Shown: one piece after another, positions 52,094 to 62,549 of the stretch
How positions within the stretch are numbered: the stretch's first letter is position 1
Layout of the letters: the number at the start of each line of letters is the position of its first letter
Assembly: GCF_000968015.1 (NCBI RefSeq)
Contig: NZ_LACH01000012.1
Span: 1 to 64,000, forward strand
From: Pseudomonas fluorescens
GTDB taxonomy: Bacteria > Pseudomonadota > Gammaproteobacteria > Pseudomonadales > Pseudomonadaceae
Direction: 5' to 3'
Length of the DNA: 64,000 nt
Translations under genes and position numbers: made by a program
The notes under the pieces: generated by a model
The model's input: only the letters and a program-made list of their open reading frames with translations
Databases searched by the model: none
Told to the model about the DNA's origin: nothing

Positions 52094-52624
52094 CTAGAAC
52101 GGGATATCGTCATCAAAGCTGTCGAAATCCGGAGCCGGCTGTGGAGCGGCTTGCTGTGGAGCCGGAGCCTGACGCGACTGTTGCGGTGCTGCCGACTGCT
52201 GTGGACGCGGAGCCTGTTGGCGTGGGGCCGGGGCGGACTGCTGGTAGTTATTGCCCCCGCCTTGTTGGTCGCCCTGCTGTGGACGGCCGCCCAGCAGCTG
52301 CATGGTGCCTTGCATGTCGACCACGATTTCAGTGGTGTAACGCTTGATACCGTCTTTTTCCCACTCGCGGGTCTGCAGCTTGCCTTCGATGTAGACTTGC
52401 GAACCTTTACGAAGGTACTCGCCGGCAATCTCGGCAACTTTGCCGAACATCGACACACGGTGCCATTCGGTCTTCTCGACCTTCTGACCGGTTTGCTTGT
52501 CGGTCCACTGTTCGCTGGTCGCCAGACTCAGGTTGGTCACGGCGTTACCGTTAGGCAAGTAGCGAACTTCGGGATCCTGGCCGCAAGTGCCGACCAATAT
52601 GACTTTGTTAACCCCACGGGCCAT
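52094..52624 (-). CDS. ssb: Single-stranded DNA-binding protein
   Basis: At 176 aa it has the OB-fold start [37 protein letters not shown], a long Gln/Pro/Ala-rich linker from about 115, and the essential acidic tip DSFDDDIPF that recruits repair and replication proteins. It is 9 bp downstream of an MFS gene on the same strand. Its 3' flank is the apparent insertion point of the island, leaving the coding sequence intact. Confidence 0.97.
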   Translation of the reverse strand: MARGVNKVILVGTCGQDPEVRYLPNGNAVTNLSLATSEQWTDKQTGQKVEKTEWHRVSMFGKVAEIAGEYLRKGSQVYIEGKLQTREWEKDGIKRYTTEIVVDMQGTMQLLGGRPQQGDQQGGGNNYQQSAPAPRQQAPRPQQSAAPQQSRQAPAPQQAAPQPAPDFDSFDDDIPF

Positions 52625-52633
52625 AACGTTCTC

Positions 52634-54031
52634 CTAGGCTACGCACGCTGCCTCGGCCGGGTTGTTCACCAGGCGCTCAAGGGTCGTGCGATCCAATAGT
52701 TCTGTGTCCAATTTGATGTAAATCGCCGCTTCATCAGCAACGATCACCGCATCTGTTACCCCTACGACGGCCTTCAGGCGCTCAACCAGACCCGCTTCGC
52801 GGATCGCCTCGGGCGACAACGGCAAGCGCAGGCTCGTGACATAAGGTGGTTCGCGCATGGTAACAGCAAAGGCCAGCCAGAGGGCAGCCAGGCCGGCGCA
52901 TCCAAGGAATACAACCGACAGACCGCCATGCTGGAACAACCAGCCGCCGAGGATCCCGCCCAGTGCCGAACCGAGGAACTGACTGGTGGAATAAACCCCC
53001 ATCGCCGTGCCTTTGCCGCCTGCTGGTGAAACCTTGCTGATCAGCGATGGCAACGAAGCTTCCAGCAGATTGAACGCGGTGAAGAACACCACCGTACCGA
53101 TCACCAGAGCGCGCAGGCTATCGCCGAACTGCCAGAAGAATAGCTCAGTGAGCATCAGCGTCAGCACTGCGCCCAATAAAACTCGTTTCATTTTGCGTTT
53201 CTTCTCGCCATAAATGATGAACGGGATCATGGCGAAGAAGGAAATCAGCAGTGCGGTGAGATAGACCCACCAGTGCTGCTCTTTAGGCAACCCGGCTTTT
53301 TCAACCAGTGCCAAAGGCAATGCAACGAAGCTCGACATCAACATCGCGTGCAACACAAAAATGCCCAGGTCCAGACGCAGCAGGTCTGGATGCTTGAGCG
53401 TCGGTATCAGCGCCTGGCGCGCAACACCGGACTCGCGGTGCTGCAACGGCCCGGTTGAGCGCGGCACCATGAACATCACGATCACGATGCCGAACAACGC
53501 CATGCCACCCGTGGCGAGGAACAACCCGGACAGGCCAAAGGCGCGGGTCAGCAATGGTCCTACAACCATGGCGACAGCGAACGACAGACCGATCGTCATG
53601 CCGATCATGGCCATGGCTTTGGTCCGATGCTGTTCGCGGGTCAGGTCTGACAGCAACGCCATCACCGCCGCGGAAATCGCCCCGGCGCCTTGCAGGATTC
53701 GTCCGGCGATCACGCCCCAGATCGAATCGGCATTGGCCGCCAGCACGCTACCGAGGGCAAAGACGATCAGCCCCAGGTAAATCACCGGACGACGGCCGAT
53801 GCGATCGGAAATGAAACCGAAAGGAATTTGGAAGATCGCCTGGGTCAGGCCGTAAGCGCCAATCGCCAGCCCGATAAGGGCCGGGGTCGCTCCTGCCAGA
53901 TCCATCCCATAGGTCGCCAGTACCGGCAACACCATGAACATACCAAGCATACGGAAGGCGAACACCAGGGCCAGACCGCTTGCTGCGCGGGTCTCGCTGC
54001 CACTCATGCGTTCGCTGTGGGGATCGTGCAT
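52634..54031 (-). CDS. MFS transporter, YajR-like with C-terminal YAM-type domain
   Basis: A 465-aa protein with twelve membrane helices (FRMLGMFMVLPVLATYGMDLAGA, the MFS motif in GFISDRIGRRPVIYLG) and a cytoplasmic C-terminal domain from about residue 395 (LSPEAIREAGLVERLKAVVGVTDAVIVADEAAIYIKLD). This ferredoxin-like tail is the YAM domain seen in E. coli YajR. The substrate is unknown. It is divergent from uvrA and 9 bp upstream of ssb, a conserved Pseudomonas arrangement. Confidence 0.88.
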   Translation of the reverse strand: MHDPHSERMSGSETRAASGLALVFAFRMLGMFMVLPVLATYGMDLAGATPALIGLAIGAYGLTQAIFQIPFGFISDRIGRRPVIYLGLIVFALGSVLAANADSIWGVIAGRILQGAGAISAAVMALLSDLTREQHRTKAMAMIGMTIGLSFAVAMVVGPLLTRAFGLSGLFLATGGMALFGIVIVMFMVPRSTGPLQHRESGVARQALIPTLKHPDLLRLDLGIFVLHAMLMSSFVALPLALVEKAGLPKEQHWWVYLTALLISFFAMIPFIIYGEKKRKMKRVLLGAVLTLMLTELFFWQFGDSLRALVIGTVVFFTAFNLLEASLPSLISKVSPAGGKGTAMGVYSTSQFLGSALGGILGGWLFQHGGLSVVFLGCAGLAALWLAFAVTMREPPYVTSLRLPLSPEAIREAGLVERLKAVVGVTDAVIVADEAAIYIKLDTELLDRTTLERLVNNPAEAACVA

Positions 54032-54222
54032 GGAAAAACCTCATGTGAACCGGCGGCGATTCTACCAGTCCCATCGATTGACGGGGTATATCGCGACGCT
54101 TTGACGCGCTCTGCTGACAGACTCTTCATGTAAGGCTGCAACCCGCTCATTCGATAGTGTGCATCCATCCAGTATTTGGCCGTATACTCCTACGTTTTCG
54201 ACGCCCGCCGAGCGAGGCCACT

Positions 54223-57057
54223 TTGGACAAGATCCTGATTCGTGGGGCCCGAACCCACAACCTGAAGAACATCGACCTGACCCTGCCCAGGGACAAACTG
54301 ATCGTCATCACCGGCCTGTCCGGCTCCGGAAAATCATCCCTGGCATTCGACACGCTGTACGCCGAAGGCCAGCGCCGCTACGTCGAATCGCTATCGGCCT
54401 ACGCTCGGCAATTTTTGTCGATGATGGAAAAGCCTGACGTCGACACCATCGAAGGTTTGTCGCCAGCCATTTCCATCGAGCAGAAATCGACCTCGCACAA
54501 CCCGCGTTCGACGGTCGGCACCATCACCGAAATCTACGATTACCTGCGCCTGCTTTACGCTCGCGTGGGTATTCCGCGCTGCCCGGATCACGACATTCCG
54601 CTGGAAGCCCAGACCGTCAGCCAGATGGTCGACCTGGTCCTCGCCCAGCCGGAGGGCAGCAAGCTGATGCTGCTGGCCCCGGTGATTCGCGAGCGTAAAG
54701 GCGAACACCTTTCGGTCTTCGAAGAACTGCGCGCCCAAGGCTTTGTTCGAGCCCGGGTCAACGGACGGCTCTGCGAGCTGGACGAATTGCCGAAGCTGGA
54801 CAAGCAGAAGAAGCACTCGATCGATGTGGTGGTCGATCGCTTCAAGGTGCGCGCCGACCTGCAACAGCGCTTGGCCGAATCGTTCGAGACCGCTTTGAAG
54901 CTCGCGGACGGCATCGCCCTGGTCGCGCCGATGGACGACGAGCCCGGCGAAGAAATCATCTTCTCCGCGCGCTTCGCCTGCCCGATCTGCGGCCATGCCA
55001 TCAGCGAGCTGGAGCCCAAGCTGTTCTCCTTCAACAACCCGGCCGGCGCTTGCCCGACTTGCGATGGCCTGGGTGTTAAGCAGTTCTTCGACATCAAGCG
55101 ATTGGTCAATGGCGAACTGACGCTCGCGGAAGGCGCGATTCGTGGCTGGGACCGGCGTAACGTCTATTACTTCCAGATGCTCGGGTCACTGGCCTCGCAC
55201 TACAAGTTCAGCCTGGAAGTGCCGTTCAACGAACTGACGGCCGATCAGCAGAAGTTCATCCTGCACGGCAGCGGTTCTCAGAACGTCGACTTCAAATACC
55301 TGAACGACCGCGGCGACATCGTCAAACGTTCGCACCCGTTCGAAGGCATCGTGCCGAATCTGGACCGTCGCTACCGTGAAACCGAGTCGGCTTCGGTGCG
55401 TGAAGAGCTGGCCAAGTTCCTCAGCACCCAGCCTTGCCCTGATTGCCGTGGTACTCGCCTGCGTCGTGAGGCGCGGCATGTGTGGGTTGGCGAGAAGACG
55501 CTGCCGGCGGTGACCAATCTACCGATTGGCGATGCCTGTGAATATTTCGGCGTACTGAAACTCACCGGCCGCCGTGGCGAAATTGCTGACAAGATTCTCA
55601 AGGAGATTCGCGAGCGGCTGCAGTTCCTGGTCAACGTTGGCCTGGACTATTTGTCGCTGGATCGCAGTGCCGACACGTTGTCCGGTGGTGAAGCGCAGCG
55701 TATCCGTCTGGCCAGCCAGATCGGCGCAGGCCTGGTGGGCGTTCTGTACATTCTCGACGAACCGTCGATTGGCCTGCACCAGCGAGACAACGATCGGCTG
55801 CTCGGTACGCTCAAGCACCTGCGTGACATCGGCAACACGGTGATCGTGGTCGAGCACGACGAAGATGCGATTCGCCTGGCCGACTACGTGGTGGATATCG
55901 GTCCGGGCGCAGGTGTACACGGCGGGCATATCGTCGCCGAAGGTACGCCGGCCGAGGTCATGGCTCACCCAGATTCGTTGACCGGAAAGTACTTGTCGGG
56001 CCGGGTAAAAATTGCAGTACCGGCCAAACGCACGCCGCGTAACAAGAAGTTGTCGCTGTCCCTCAAGGGCGCTCGCGGCAACAACTTGCGCGATGTCGAC
56101 CTGGACATTCCAATCGGCCTGCTGACCTGCGTAACCGGCGTGTCCGGCTCGGGCAAGTCGACGCTGATCAACAACACCCTGTTCCCGCTTAGCGCTACGG
56201 CATTGAACGGTGCAACAACGCTCGAAGCGGCCGCCCACGACAGCATCAAAGGTCTGGAGCATCTGGATAAGGTTGTCGACATCGACCAGAGCCCGATCGG
56301 CCGAACGCCGCGCTCCAACCCGGCGACCTACACCGGGTTGTTCACACCGATTCGCGAACTGTTCGCTGGTGTGCCGGAGTCCCGCTCCCGCGGTTATGGT
56401 CCTGGACGCTTCTCCTTCAACGTGAAGGGCGGACGTTGCGAGGCCTGTCAGGGCGATGGCCTGATCAAGGTAGAAATGCACTTCCTGCCGGACATCTATG
56501 TCCCGTGCGACGTCTGCAAGAGCAAGCGCTACAACCGCGAAACCCTCGAGATCAAGTACAAGGGCAAGAGCATCCACGAAACCCTCGAGATGACGATCGA
56601 GGAAGCGCGAGTGTTCTTCGACGCCGTTCCGGCCCTGGCGCGCAAGCTCCAGACACTGATGGATGTCGGCCTGTCGTACATCAAGCTCGGGCAGTCAGCG
56701 ACCACGCTGTCGGGTGGTGAAGCCCAACGGGTGAAGCTGTCCCGCGAATTGTCCAAGCGCGATACCGGCAAGACGCTGTATATCCTCGATGAGCCGACAA
56801 CTGGCCTGCACTTCGCGGATATTCAGCAGCTGCTCGACGTTTTGCATCGATTGCGCGACCACGGCAACACTGTGGTGGTGATCGAGCACAACCTGGACGT
56901 GATCAAGACCGCTGACTGGCTGGTGGACCTTGGACCAGAGGGCGGCTCCAAGGGTGGGCAGATCATTGCCGTCGGTACACCGGAAGAAGTGTCCGAGATG
57001 AAGCAATCTCACACCGGCTTCTACCTCAAGCCGCTGTTGGCACGCGACAAGGCCTGA
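54223..57057 (+). CDS. uvrA: Excinuclease ABC subunit A
   Basis: UvrA finds DNA damage and loads UvrB in nucleotide excision repair. The 944-aa protein has two ABC modules (Walker [16 protein letters not shown] and [12 protein letters not shown]; signatures LSGGEAQRI and LSGGEAQRV) and zinc sites in [13 protein letters not shown]...CPTCDG and CEACQGDG...[10 protein letters not shown]. It starts at TTG 54223 with GAGG 6 bases upstream; this matches the conserved N-terminus [18 protein letters not shown] reading from 54157 adds 22 unconserved residues. I see no convincing LexA box in the divergent space with the MFS gene. Confidence 0.96.
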   Translation: MDKILIRGARTHNLKNIDLTLPRDKLIVITGLSGSGKSSLAFDTLYAEGQRRYVESLSAYARQFLSMMEKPDVDTIEGLSPAISIEQKSTSHNPRSTVGTITEIYDYLRLLYARVGIPRCPDHDIPLEAQTVSQMVDLVLAQPEGSKLMLLAPVIRERKGEHLSVFEELRAQGFVRARVNGRLCELDELPKLDKQKKHSIDVVVDRFKVRADLQQRLAESFETALKLADGIALVAPMDDEPGEEIIFSARFACPICGHAISELEPKLFSFNNPAGACPTCDGLGVKQFFDIKRLVNGELTLAEGAIRGWDRRNVYYFQMLGSLASHYKFSLEVPFNELTADQQKFILHGSGSQNVDFKYLNDRGDIVKRSHPFEGIVPNLDRRYRETESASVREELAKFLSTQPCPDCRGTRLRREARHVWVGEKTLPAVTNLPIGDACEYFGVLKLTGRRGEIADKILKEIRERLQFLVNVGLDYLSLDRSADTLSGGEAQRIRLASQIGAGLVGVLYILDEPSIGLHQRDNDRLLGTLKHLRDIGNTVIVVEHDEDAIRLADYVVDIGPGAGVHGGHIVAEGTPAEVMAHPDSLTGKYLSGRVKIAVPAKRTPRNKKLSLSLKGARGNNLRDVDLDIPIGLLTCVTGVSGSGKSTLINNTLFPLSATALNGATTLEAAAHDSIKGLEHLDKVVDIDQSPIGRTPRSNPATYTGLFTPIRELFAGVPESRSRGYGPGRFSFNVKGGRCEACQGDGLIKVEMHFLPDIYVPCDVCKSKRYNRETLEIKYKGKSIHETLEMTIEEARVFFDAVPALARKLQTLMDVGLSYIKLGQSATTLSGGEAQRVKLSRELSKRDTGKTLYILDEPTTGLHFADIQQLLDVLHRLRDHGNTVVVIEHNLDVIKTADWLVDLGPEGGSKGGQIIAVGTPEEVSEMKQSHTGFYLKPLLARDKA

Positions 57058-57070
57058 ATCACGGCCATGA

Positions 57071-57109
57071 AAAAGCCCCTGTCACTTTCTCGGTGACAGG
57101 GGCTTTTTT
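57071..57109. terminator. Terminator between uvrA and ferritin gene
   Basis: AAAAGCCCCTGTCA and TGACAGGGGCTTTTTT pair around an 8-base loop. The A and T tracts on the two sides let it serve both convergent genes. Confidence 0.9.
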
Positions 57110-57122
57110 GTATCCGGTGCAA

Positions 57123-57587
57123 TCAGGCGTGCGATTGCAGATAATTTTCCAGACCGATCAACTTGATCAGGCCCATCTGCTTTTCGAGCCAGTAAGTGTG
57201 GTCTTCTTCGGTGTCATGCAATTGAACCCGCAGCATCTCGCGGCTGACATAGTCCTTGTGCTGCTCGCAGAGCTTGATGCCCTTGCAGAGCGCAGCGCGG
57301 ACTTTGTATTCCAGTCGCAGGTCAGCGGCGAGCATGTCCGGCACAGTGGTGCCGACATCCAGGTCGTCCGGACGCATACGCGGCGTGCCTTCGAGCATCA
57401 GAATTCGGCGCATCAGGGCATCGGCGTGCCCAGCCTCTTCTTCCATCTCGTGGTTGATACGTTCGTAGAGCTTGGTGAAACCCCAGTCCTCATACATCCG
57501 CGAATGGACGAAATATTGATCACGCGCCGCCAGTTCGCCGGTCAGCAACGTGTTGAGGTAATCGATTACGTCTGGGTGGCCTTGCAT
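57123..57587 (-). CDS. ftnA: Bacterial ferritin, FtnA/BfrA type
   Basis: The 154-aa four-helix protein keeps the ferroxidase ligands E18, Y25, E51, H54 and the ExxH pair E127/H130. At position 52, where haem-binding bacterioferritins have methionine (E. coli HESIDEMKHA), it reads alanine ([10 protein letters not shown]). It thus corresponds to the P. aeruginosa protein next to katA, once called BfrA and now FtnA. Automated labels will say bacterioferritin. A methionine at 48 leaves some doubt about haem. ATG 57587 has AGGG upstream. It lies 150 bp after katA on the same strand. Confidence 0.88.
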   Translation of the reverse strand: MQGHPDVIDYLNTLLTGELAARDQYFVHSRMYEDWGFTKLYERINHEMEEEAGHADALMRRILMLEGTPRMRPDDLDVGTTVPDMLAADLRLEYKVRAALCKGIKLCEQHKDYVSREMLRVQLHDTEEDHTYWLEKQMGLIKLIGLENYLQSHA

Positions 57588-57700
57588 CGCCCTACATCTC
57601 CCTGCTTGAAAGTCTGTAGTTTGAACCAAGCAGACTGTTTGGTCACTCTGCTTGCGCGATAAAAGCGAAGATATTCTGAGAAAAGTGGTTTAAATAACGC

Positions 57701-57725
57701 AAAAACCGCCCAATCGAGGGCGGTT
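57701..57725 (-). terminator. Terminator of katA
   Basis: ACCGCCC-AATCGA-GGGCGGT forms a seven-pair stem followed on the minus strand by five T residues. Confidence 0.82.
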
Positions 57726-57736
57726 CTGCTTCTCAT

Positions 57737-59197
57737 TTAGACTTCGTTAAGCTGTACGTTGAGCAGCTTTGCGATTGCTTCTCCATACGCCGGATCAGCT
57801 TTGTAGAAATGCTGCAATTGACGGTCAACTACATCGCTGGAAACCCCGGACATTGCACCGGCAATGTTTTTGACCAGCAGGGCTTTCTGCTCATCACTCA
57901 TCAGACGGAACAGCGCACCCGCATGGCTGTAGTAGTCAGTATCTTCGCGATGATCGTAACGATCAGCCGCACCACTCAGCGCCAGCGCCAGCGCTGGCTC
58001 TGCATAGCGAGGTGCTTGTTTCGGTGATTCGACGTAGCTGTTCGGCTCGTAGTTAGGTGTCGCACCGCCATTGTTGCCAAACGCCATCGAACCGTCGCGC
58101 TGATAGCTGTTCACCGGACTGCGAGGCGCGTTCACCGGCAATTGCTGATGGTTAGTGCCAACACGGTAGCGGTGAGCATCGGCGTAAGCGAACACTCGCC
58201 CTTGCAGCATGCGGTCAGGCGACAAGCCGACACCCGGAACCATGTTGCTTGGCCCGAACGCCGCTTGCTCGACTTCAGCAAAATAGTTCTGCGGGTTGCG
58301 GTTGAGTTCCAATTCGCCCACTTCGATCAGCGGAAACTCTTTCTGCGACCAGGTCTTGGTCACGTCGAACGGGTTCTCGTAGTGCTCTGCGGCCTGAGCC
58401 TCAGTCATGATCTGGATACACACGCGCCATTTCGGAAAGTCACCGCGCTCGATCGCGCCGAACAGATCACGCTGTGCGTAATCTGGATCGGTACCGGCCA
58501 AGCGTGCCGCTTCTGCTGGCGCCAGGTTTTTAATCCCTTGCTTGGTCTTGTAGTGCCACTTCACCCAGTGACGTTCGCCATTGGCGTTGATCAAACTGTA
58601 GGTGTGGCTGCCGAAGCCGTGCATGTGGCGGTAGCCATCGGGAATGCCGCGGTCCGAAAACAGAATGGTGACCTGGTGCAACGCCTCAGGTGAGTGCGAC
58701 CAGAAGTCCCACATCATTTGCGCGCTTTTCAGATTGCTTTGCGGAAGACGTTTTTGGGTGTGAATAAAGTCCGGGAATTTCAAAGGATCACGGATGAAGA
58801 ACACTGGCGTGTTGTTGCCGACGATGTCCCAGTTGCCTTCTTCGGTGTAGAACTTCAGGGCGAAACCACGTGGATCGCGCTCAGTGTCGGCCGAACCACG
58901 CTCACCGCCCACGGTGGAAAACCGCAGGAAGGTTGGGGTTTGCTTGCCCACAGACTCAAACAGTTTGGCGCTTGTGTACTCGGTGATGTCCCGAGTTACT
59001 GTGAACGTACCGTAAGCACCCGAACCTTTGGCGTGTACACGGCGCTCAGGGATGTTCTCACGGTTGAAGTGGGCAAGCTTCTCGATCAGGTGAAAGTCGT
59101 CGAGCAGCAGCGGGCCACGAGGGCCGGCGGAGCGGGAATTCTGGTTATCAGCGACAGGAGCGCCACTGGCGGTGGTAAGTGTTTTATTTTGGCTCAT
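57737..59197 (-). CDS. katA: Catalase, small-subunit haem type
   Basis: A 486-aa monofunctional catalase. Visible are the distal histidine in [63 protein letters not shown] (in separate conserved pieces), and the proximal haem tyrosine in [14 protein letters not shown]. It breaks hydrogen peroxide into water and oxygen. The iron-storing ferritin gene lies downstream on the same strand, a pairing known in P. aeruginosa. No signal peptide is present. About 160 bp upstream is A/T-rich and presumably holds the promoter. Confidence 0.93.
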   Translation of the reverse strand: MSQNKTLTTASGAPVADNQNSRSAGPRGPLLLDDFHLIEKLAHFNRENIPERRVHAKGSGAYGTFTVTRDITEYTSAKLFESVGKQTPTFLRFSTVGGERGSADTERDPRGFALKFYTEEGNWDIVGNNTPVFFIRDPLKFPDFIHTQKRLPQSNLKSAQMMWDFWSHSPEALHQVTILFSDRGIPDGYRHMHGFGSHTYSLINANGERHWVKWHYKTKQGIKNLAPAEAARLAGTDPDYAQRDLFGAIERGDFPKWRVCIQIMTEAQAAEHYENPFDVTKTWSQKEFPLIEVGELELNRNPQNYFAEVEQAAFGPSNMVPGVGLSPDRMLQGRVFAYADAHRYRVGTNHQQLPVNAPRSPVNSYQRDGSMAFGNNGGATPNYEPNSYVESPKQAPRYAEPALALALSGAADRYDHREDTDYYSHAGALFRLMSDEQKALLVKNIAGAMSGVSSDVVDRQLQHFYKADPAYGEAIAKLLNVQLNEV

Positions 59198-59360
59198 GCG
59201 ATCTCTTCCTCTGTCTGTCTTTCCTACTGCCGGCTAATCGGCTGAGAGGGAGTATTGACCATCAACATGACACCATCAAATTCATTAAATTGTGAGAATC
59301 GATAGATAAATACTAATGAGACTGTATCTCCTAGGCCACTCGATACTTTTCGAGCGCGCA

Positions 59361-59386
59361 CAAAAAACCGGGCACTAGGCCCGGTT
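59361..59386 (-). terminator. Terminator of the alpha operon
   Basis: AACCGGGC-ACTA-GGCCCGGTT forms a hairpin with A/T tract behind it (TTTTTTG on the minus strand), 20 bp after the rplQ stop. Confidence 0.82.
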
Positions 59387-59406
59387 CTTCGTTTCAGACT
59401 GACGTC

Positions 59407-59793
59407 TTACTCAGCGGATACAGCTTCACCACCGGCAGGACGATCAACCAACTCGACGTACGCCATAGGCGCGTTGTCGCCAGTGCGGAAACCGCACTTG
59501 AGGATGCGCAGGTAGCCACCCTCACGGGTAGCATAACGCTTGCCCAGGTCGTTGAAGAGCTTACCAACGATAGCTTTCGAACGAGTACGGTCGAAAGCCA
59601 GACGGCGGTTAGCCAGGCTGTCTGTCTTGGCCAAAGTGATCAGCGGCTCAGCAACGCGACGCAGTTCTTTAGCTTTCGGCAGTGTAGTTTTGATCAGCTC
59701 GTGCTCGAACAGCGACACTGCCATGTTTTGAAACATGGCCTTGCGGTGCGAGCTAGTGCGGCTCAGGTGACGACCACTTTTACGATGACGCAT
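59407..59793 (-). CDS. rplQ: 50S ribosomal protein L17
   Basis: At 128 aa it starts [20 protein letters not shown], the universal L17 beginning, and contains [20 protein letters not shown]. It is the last gene of the alpha operon, 42 bp after rpoA. The C-terminal 20 residues ([16 protein letters not shown]) are the usual variable tail. Confidence 0.98.
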   Translation of the reverse strand: MRHRKSGRHLSRTSSHRKAMFQNMAVSLFEHELIKTTLPKAKELRRVAEPLITLAKTDSLANRRLAFDRTRSKAIVGKLFNDLGKRYATREGGYLRILKCGFRTGDNAPMAYVELVDRPAGGEAVSAE

Positions 59794-59835
59794 GGTTCAT
59801 TCCTTACCAAACACAACGTTCGGTGATTACGACGA

Positions 59836-60837
59836 TCAGGCAGTCGCCTTGTCGTCCTTCTTAAGACTTGCAGGCGGCCAGTTGTCGAGGCGCATGCCGA
59901 GGGACAGACCGCGGGAGGCCAGAACGTCCTTGATTTCAGTCAAGGATTTCTTGCCAAGGTTCGGAGTCTTCAACAGCTCTACTTCGGTGCGCTGAATCAG
60001 GTCACCGATGTAGTAGATGTTTTCCGCCTTAAGGCAGTTAGCCGAACGTACAGTCAGTTCCAGATCGTCAACCGGGCGAAGCAGGATCGGATCGATCTCG
60101 TCTTCCTGCTCGACAACCACTGGCTCACTGTCACCTTTGAGGTCGACGAACGCAGCCAACTGCTGTTGCAGAATGGTTGCAGCGCGGCGAATTGCCTCTT
60201 CCGGATCCAGAGTACCGTTGGTTTCCAGATCAATAACCAGCTTGTCCAGGTTAGTACGCTGTTCGACACGGGCGTTTTCCACCACGTATGCGATACGGCG
60301 AACCGGGCTGAACGAAGAGTCAAGCTGCAAGCGACCGATGCTGCGGCTTTCGTCTTCATCGCTCTGACGCGAGTCTGCCGGTTCATAACCACGACCACGA
60401 GCTACGGTGAGCTTCATGTTCAGGGCGCCGTTAGACGCCAGGTTAGCGATTACGTGATCGGGGTTAACGATCTCGACATCATGATCCAGCTGAATATCGG
60501 CAGCGGTAACCACCCCCGAACCCTTCTTCGACAAGGTCAGCGTAACTTCGTCACGGCCGTGCAGCTTGATAGCCAGACCTTTAAGGTTCAACAGGATTTC
60601 AATTACGTCTTCCTGTACACCTTCGATGGCGCTGTACTCATGGAGCACACCGTCAATCTCGGCCTCGACTACTGCGCAGCCGGGCATTGAGGACAACAGG
60701 ATGCGGCGCAGCGCGTTGCCCAGGGTGTGGCCGAAACCACGCTCGAGAGGCTCGAGAGTGATCTTGGCGCGGGTTGGACTGACAACCTGCACATCAATAT
60801 GGCGGGGTGTCAGGAACTCATTTACCGAAATCTGCAT
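59836..60837 (-). CDS. rpoA: RNA polymerase alpha subunit
   Basis: The 333-aa subunit has the N-terminal dimerisation and assembly domain ([30 protein letters not shown]), a linker near 235 and the C-terminal UP-element/activator domain ([39 protein letters not shown] in pieces). It follows rpsD after 22 bp in the alpha operon. Confidence 0.98.
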   Translation of the reverse strand: MQISVNEFLTPRHIDVQVVSPTRAKITLEPLERGFGHTLGNALRRILLSSMPGCAVVEAEIDGVLHEYSAIEGVQEDVIEILLNLKGLAIKLHGRDEVTLTLSKKGSGVVTAADIQLDHDVEIVNPDHVIANLASNGALNMKLTVARGRGYEPADSRQSDEDESRSIGRLQLDSSFSPVRRIAYVVENARVEQRTNLDKLVIDLETNGTLDPEEAIRRAATILQQQLAAFVDLKGDSEPVVVEQEDEIDPILLRPVDDLELTVRSANCLKAENIYYIGDLIQRTEVELLKTPNLGKKSLTEIKDVLASRGLSLGMRLDNWPPASLKKDDKATA

Positions 60838-60859
60838 GGATGCACCTATTTTCTAGCCC

Positions 60860-61480
60860 TTACTTGGAGTAGAGCTCGACAATCAGGCTTTCGTTGATGT
60901 CGGCGGACAGATCACTGCGAGCAGGAACGTTCTTGAAAACGCCCGACTTCTTCTCAGTGTCTACTTCTACCCATTCTACGCGGCCACGTTGGGCACACAG
61001 ATCGAGAGCTTGGACAATGCGAAGTTGGTTCTTTGCTTTCTCGCGAATCGCGACCACGTCACCAGCACGAACCTGGTACGACGGCACGTTTACGGTCTGA
61101 CCGTTAACGCTTACGGATTTGTGCGATACCAGCTGACGGGATTCGGCACGAGTAGAGCCAAAACCCATACGGTATACAACGTTGTCCAGACGGCATTCGA
61201 GCAGTTGCAACAGGTTTTCGCCAGTTGCGCCTTTCTTGCCAGCAGCTTCTTTGTAGTAGCCGCTGAATTGACGCTCGAGAACGCCGTAGATACGACGGAC
61301 CTTCTGCTTTTCACGCAGTTGGGTGCCGTAATCGGACTGGCGACCGCGGCGTTGGCCGTGGATACCAGGTGCTGCTTCAATGTTGCACTTCGATTCGATC
61401 GCGCGCACGCCGCTCTTCAAGAAGAGATCGGTGCCTTCGCGACGAGCGAGTTTGCATTTTGGACCAATGTAACGAGCCAT
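60860..61480 (-). CDS. rpsD: 30S ribosomal protein S4
   Basis: At 206 aa it starts [19 protein letters not shown] and shows the S4 RNA-binding domain [25 protein letters not shown]. In enterobacteria S4 also represses this operon by binding its mRNA; here that is expected, not shown. It lies between rpsK and rpoA. Confidence 0.98.
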   Translation of the reverse strand: MARYIGPKCKLARREGTDLFLKSGVRAIESKCNIEAAPGIHGQRRGRQSDYGTQLREKQKVRRIYGVLERQFSGYYKEAAGKKGATGENLLQLLECRLDNVVYRMGFGSTRAESRQLVSHKSVSVNGQTVNVPSYQVRAGDVVAIREKAKNQLRIVQALDLCAQRGRVEWVEVDTEKKSGVFKNVPARSDLSADINESLIVELYSK

Positions 61481-61498
61481 TCTTTACAATCTCCTGGA

Positions 61499-61888
61499 TT
61501 ACACGCGGCGCTTCTTCGGCGGACGGCACCCGTTGTGCGGGATTGGCGTCACGTCGGTGATGCTGGCGATCTTGTAGCCACAGCCGTTCAAAGCGCGGAC
61601 TGCAGATTCACGACCTGGACCTGGACCTTTGACGTTAACGTCGAGGTTTTTCAGGCCGTATTCCAGCGCAGCTTGACCAGCACGTTCAGCAGCTACTTGA
61701 GCAGCAAACGGGGTGGACTTGCGGGAACCGCGGAAACCCGAACCACCGGAGGTAGCCCAGGAAAGAGCGTTGCCTTGACGGTCGGTGATGGTCACGATTG
61801 TGTTGTTAAAAGATGCATGGATGTGGGCGATGCCATCAACCACTGTCTTTTTAACTTTTTTACGAGGACGAGCAGCAGGTTTAGCCAT
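61499..61888 (-). CDS. rpsK: 30S ribosomal protein S11
   Basis: The 129-aa protein has [38 protein letters not shown] and the conserved C-terminal [18 protein letters not shown]. Start ATG at 61888, 30 bp after rpsM. Confidence 0.98.
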   Translation of the reverse strand: MAKPAARPRKKVKKTVVDGIAHIHASFNNTIVTITDRQGNALSWATSGGSGFRGSRKSTPFAAQVAAERAGQAALEYGLKNLDVNVKGPGPGRESAVRALNGCGYKIASITDVTPIPHNGCRPPKKRRV

Positions 61889-61918
61889 GATTAATTTCCT
61901 GTCGATTCGCTGGGGCGA

Positions 61919-62275
61919 TTACTTGCGGATCGGCTTACGCGGACCTTTACGGGTACGCGCGTTAGTCTTGGTACGCTGACCGCGCACTGGAAGACCACGA
62001 CGATGACGCAGACCGCGATAGCAACCGAGGTCCATCAAACGCTTGATTTTCATGTTGATTTCGCGACGCAGGTCACCTTCAGTGGTGAACTTCGCCACTT
62101 CGCCACGCAGCTGTTCAATCTGCTCGTCGCTCAGATCTTTGATCTTTGCGGCTGGGTTTACCCCAGTCACTGCACAGATCTTCTGTGCAGTAGTGCGACC
62201 AACACCATAGATGTAGGTCAGCGAGATAACAGTATGCTTGTTATCTGGAATGTTAACGCCTGCAATACGGGCCAT
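61919..62275 (-). CDS. rpsM: 30S ribosomal protein S13
   Basis: At 118 aa it starts [24 protein letters not shown] and ends in the basic tail [21 protein letters not shown] that contacts tRNA. It is the first gene of the alpha operon, with a good sigma-70 promoter 60 bp upstream and GGAG before the start. Confidence 0.98.
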   Translation of the reverse strand: MARIAGVNIPDNKHTVISLTYIYGVGRTTAQKICAVTGVNPAAKIKDLSDEQIEQLRGEVAKFTTEGDLRREINMKIKRLMDLGCYRGLRHRRGLPVRGQRTKTNARTRKGPRKPIRK

Positions 62276-62334
62276 TCAGTGGGACTCCAATTGACAGCTA
62301 CCTACGCCCCGGAAGCCAAGAAATAGGGCGCGAG

Positions 62335-62363
62335 ATAATATCGCTGTAATAACAAATAATCAA
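62335..62363 (-). promoter_or_regulatory. Sigma-70 promoter of the alpha operon
   Basis: On the minus strand TTGATT (62363-62358) and TATTAT (62340-62335) are 17 bases apart, each one or two mismatches from consensus, just after a terminator hairpin and before rpsM. Confidence 0.7.
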
Positions 62364-62387
62364 CCCGGCAGCGCACTAGCTGCCGGG
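62364..62387 (-). terminator. Hairpin between spc and alpha operons
   Basis: CCCGGCAG-CGCACTAG-CTGCCGGG forms an eight-pair stem after rpmJ on the minus strand, followed by TTGATTATTTG. It is a partial terminator or attenuator, because the T tract is interrupted. Confidence 0.6.
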
Positions 62388-62405
62388 CTTGAAGCACAAT
62401 CACAC

Positions 62406-62522
62406 TCAGCCTTGGCGCTGTTTGTGACGCGGTTCCGCGCTGCAAATTACTCGAACAACACCTTCGCGGCGAATAATCTTGCAGTTACGGCACAGCTTTT
62501 TCACCGATGCACGAACTTTCAT
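62406..62522 (-). CDS. rpmJ: 50S ribosomal protein L36
   Basis: A 38-aa protein read directly from the sequence: it begins [19 protein letters not shown] and ends PRHKQRQG. Two zinc cysteine/histidine pairs are present (CRNC, and C28 with H33), so this is the zinc-binding (C+) form. It lies 27 bp after secY, as in other pseudomonads. Confidence 0.96.
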
Positions 62523-62549
62523 CACCAACTCCTCGAACCTTATGGGTAC

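Noticed and set aside
54032-54222. LexA/SOS box between the MFS gene and uvrA
   Set aside because: I looked for CTGT-N8-ACAG in the divergent region and found no acceptable match.
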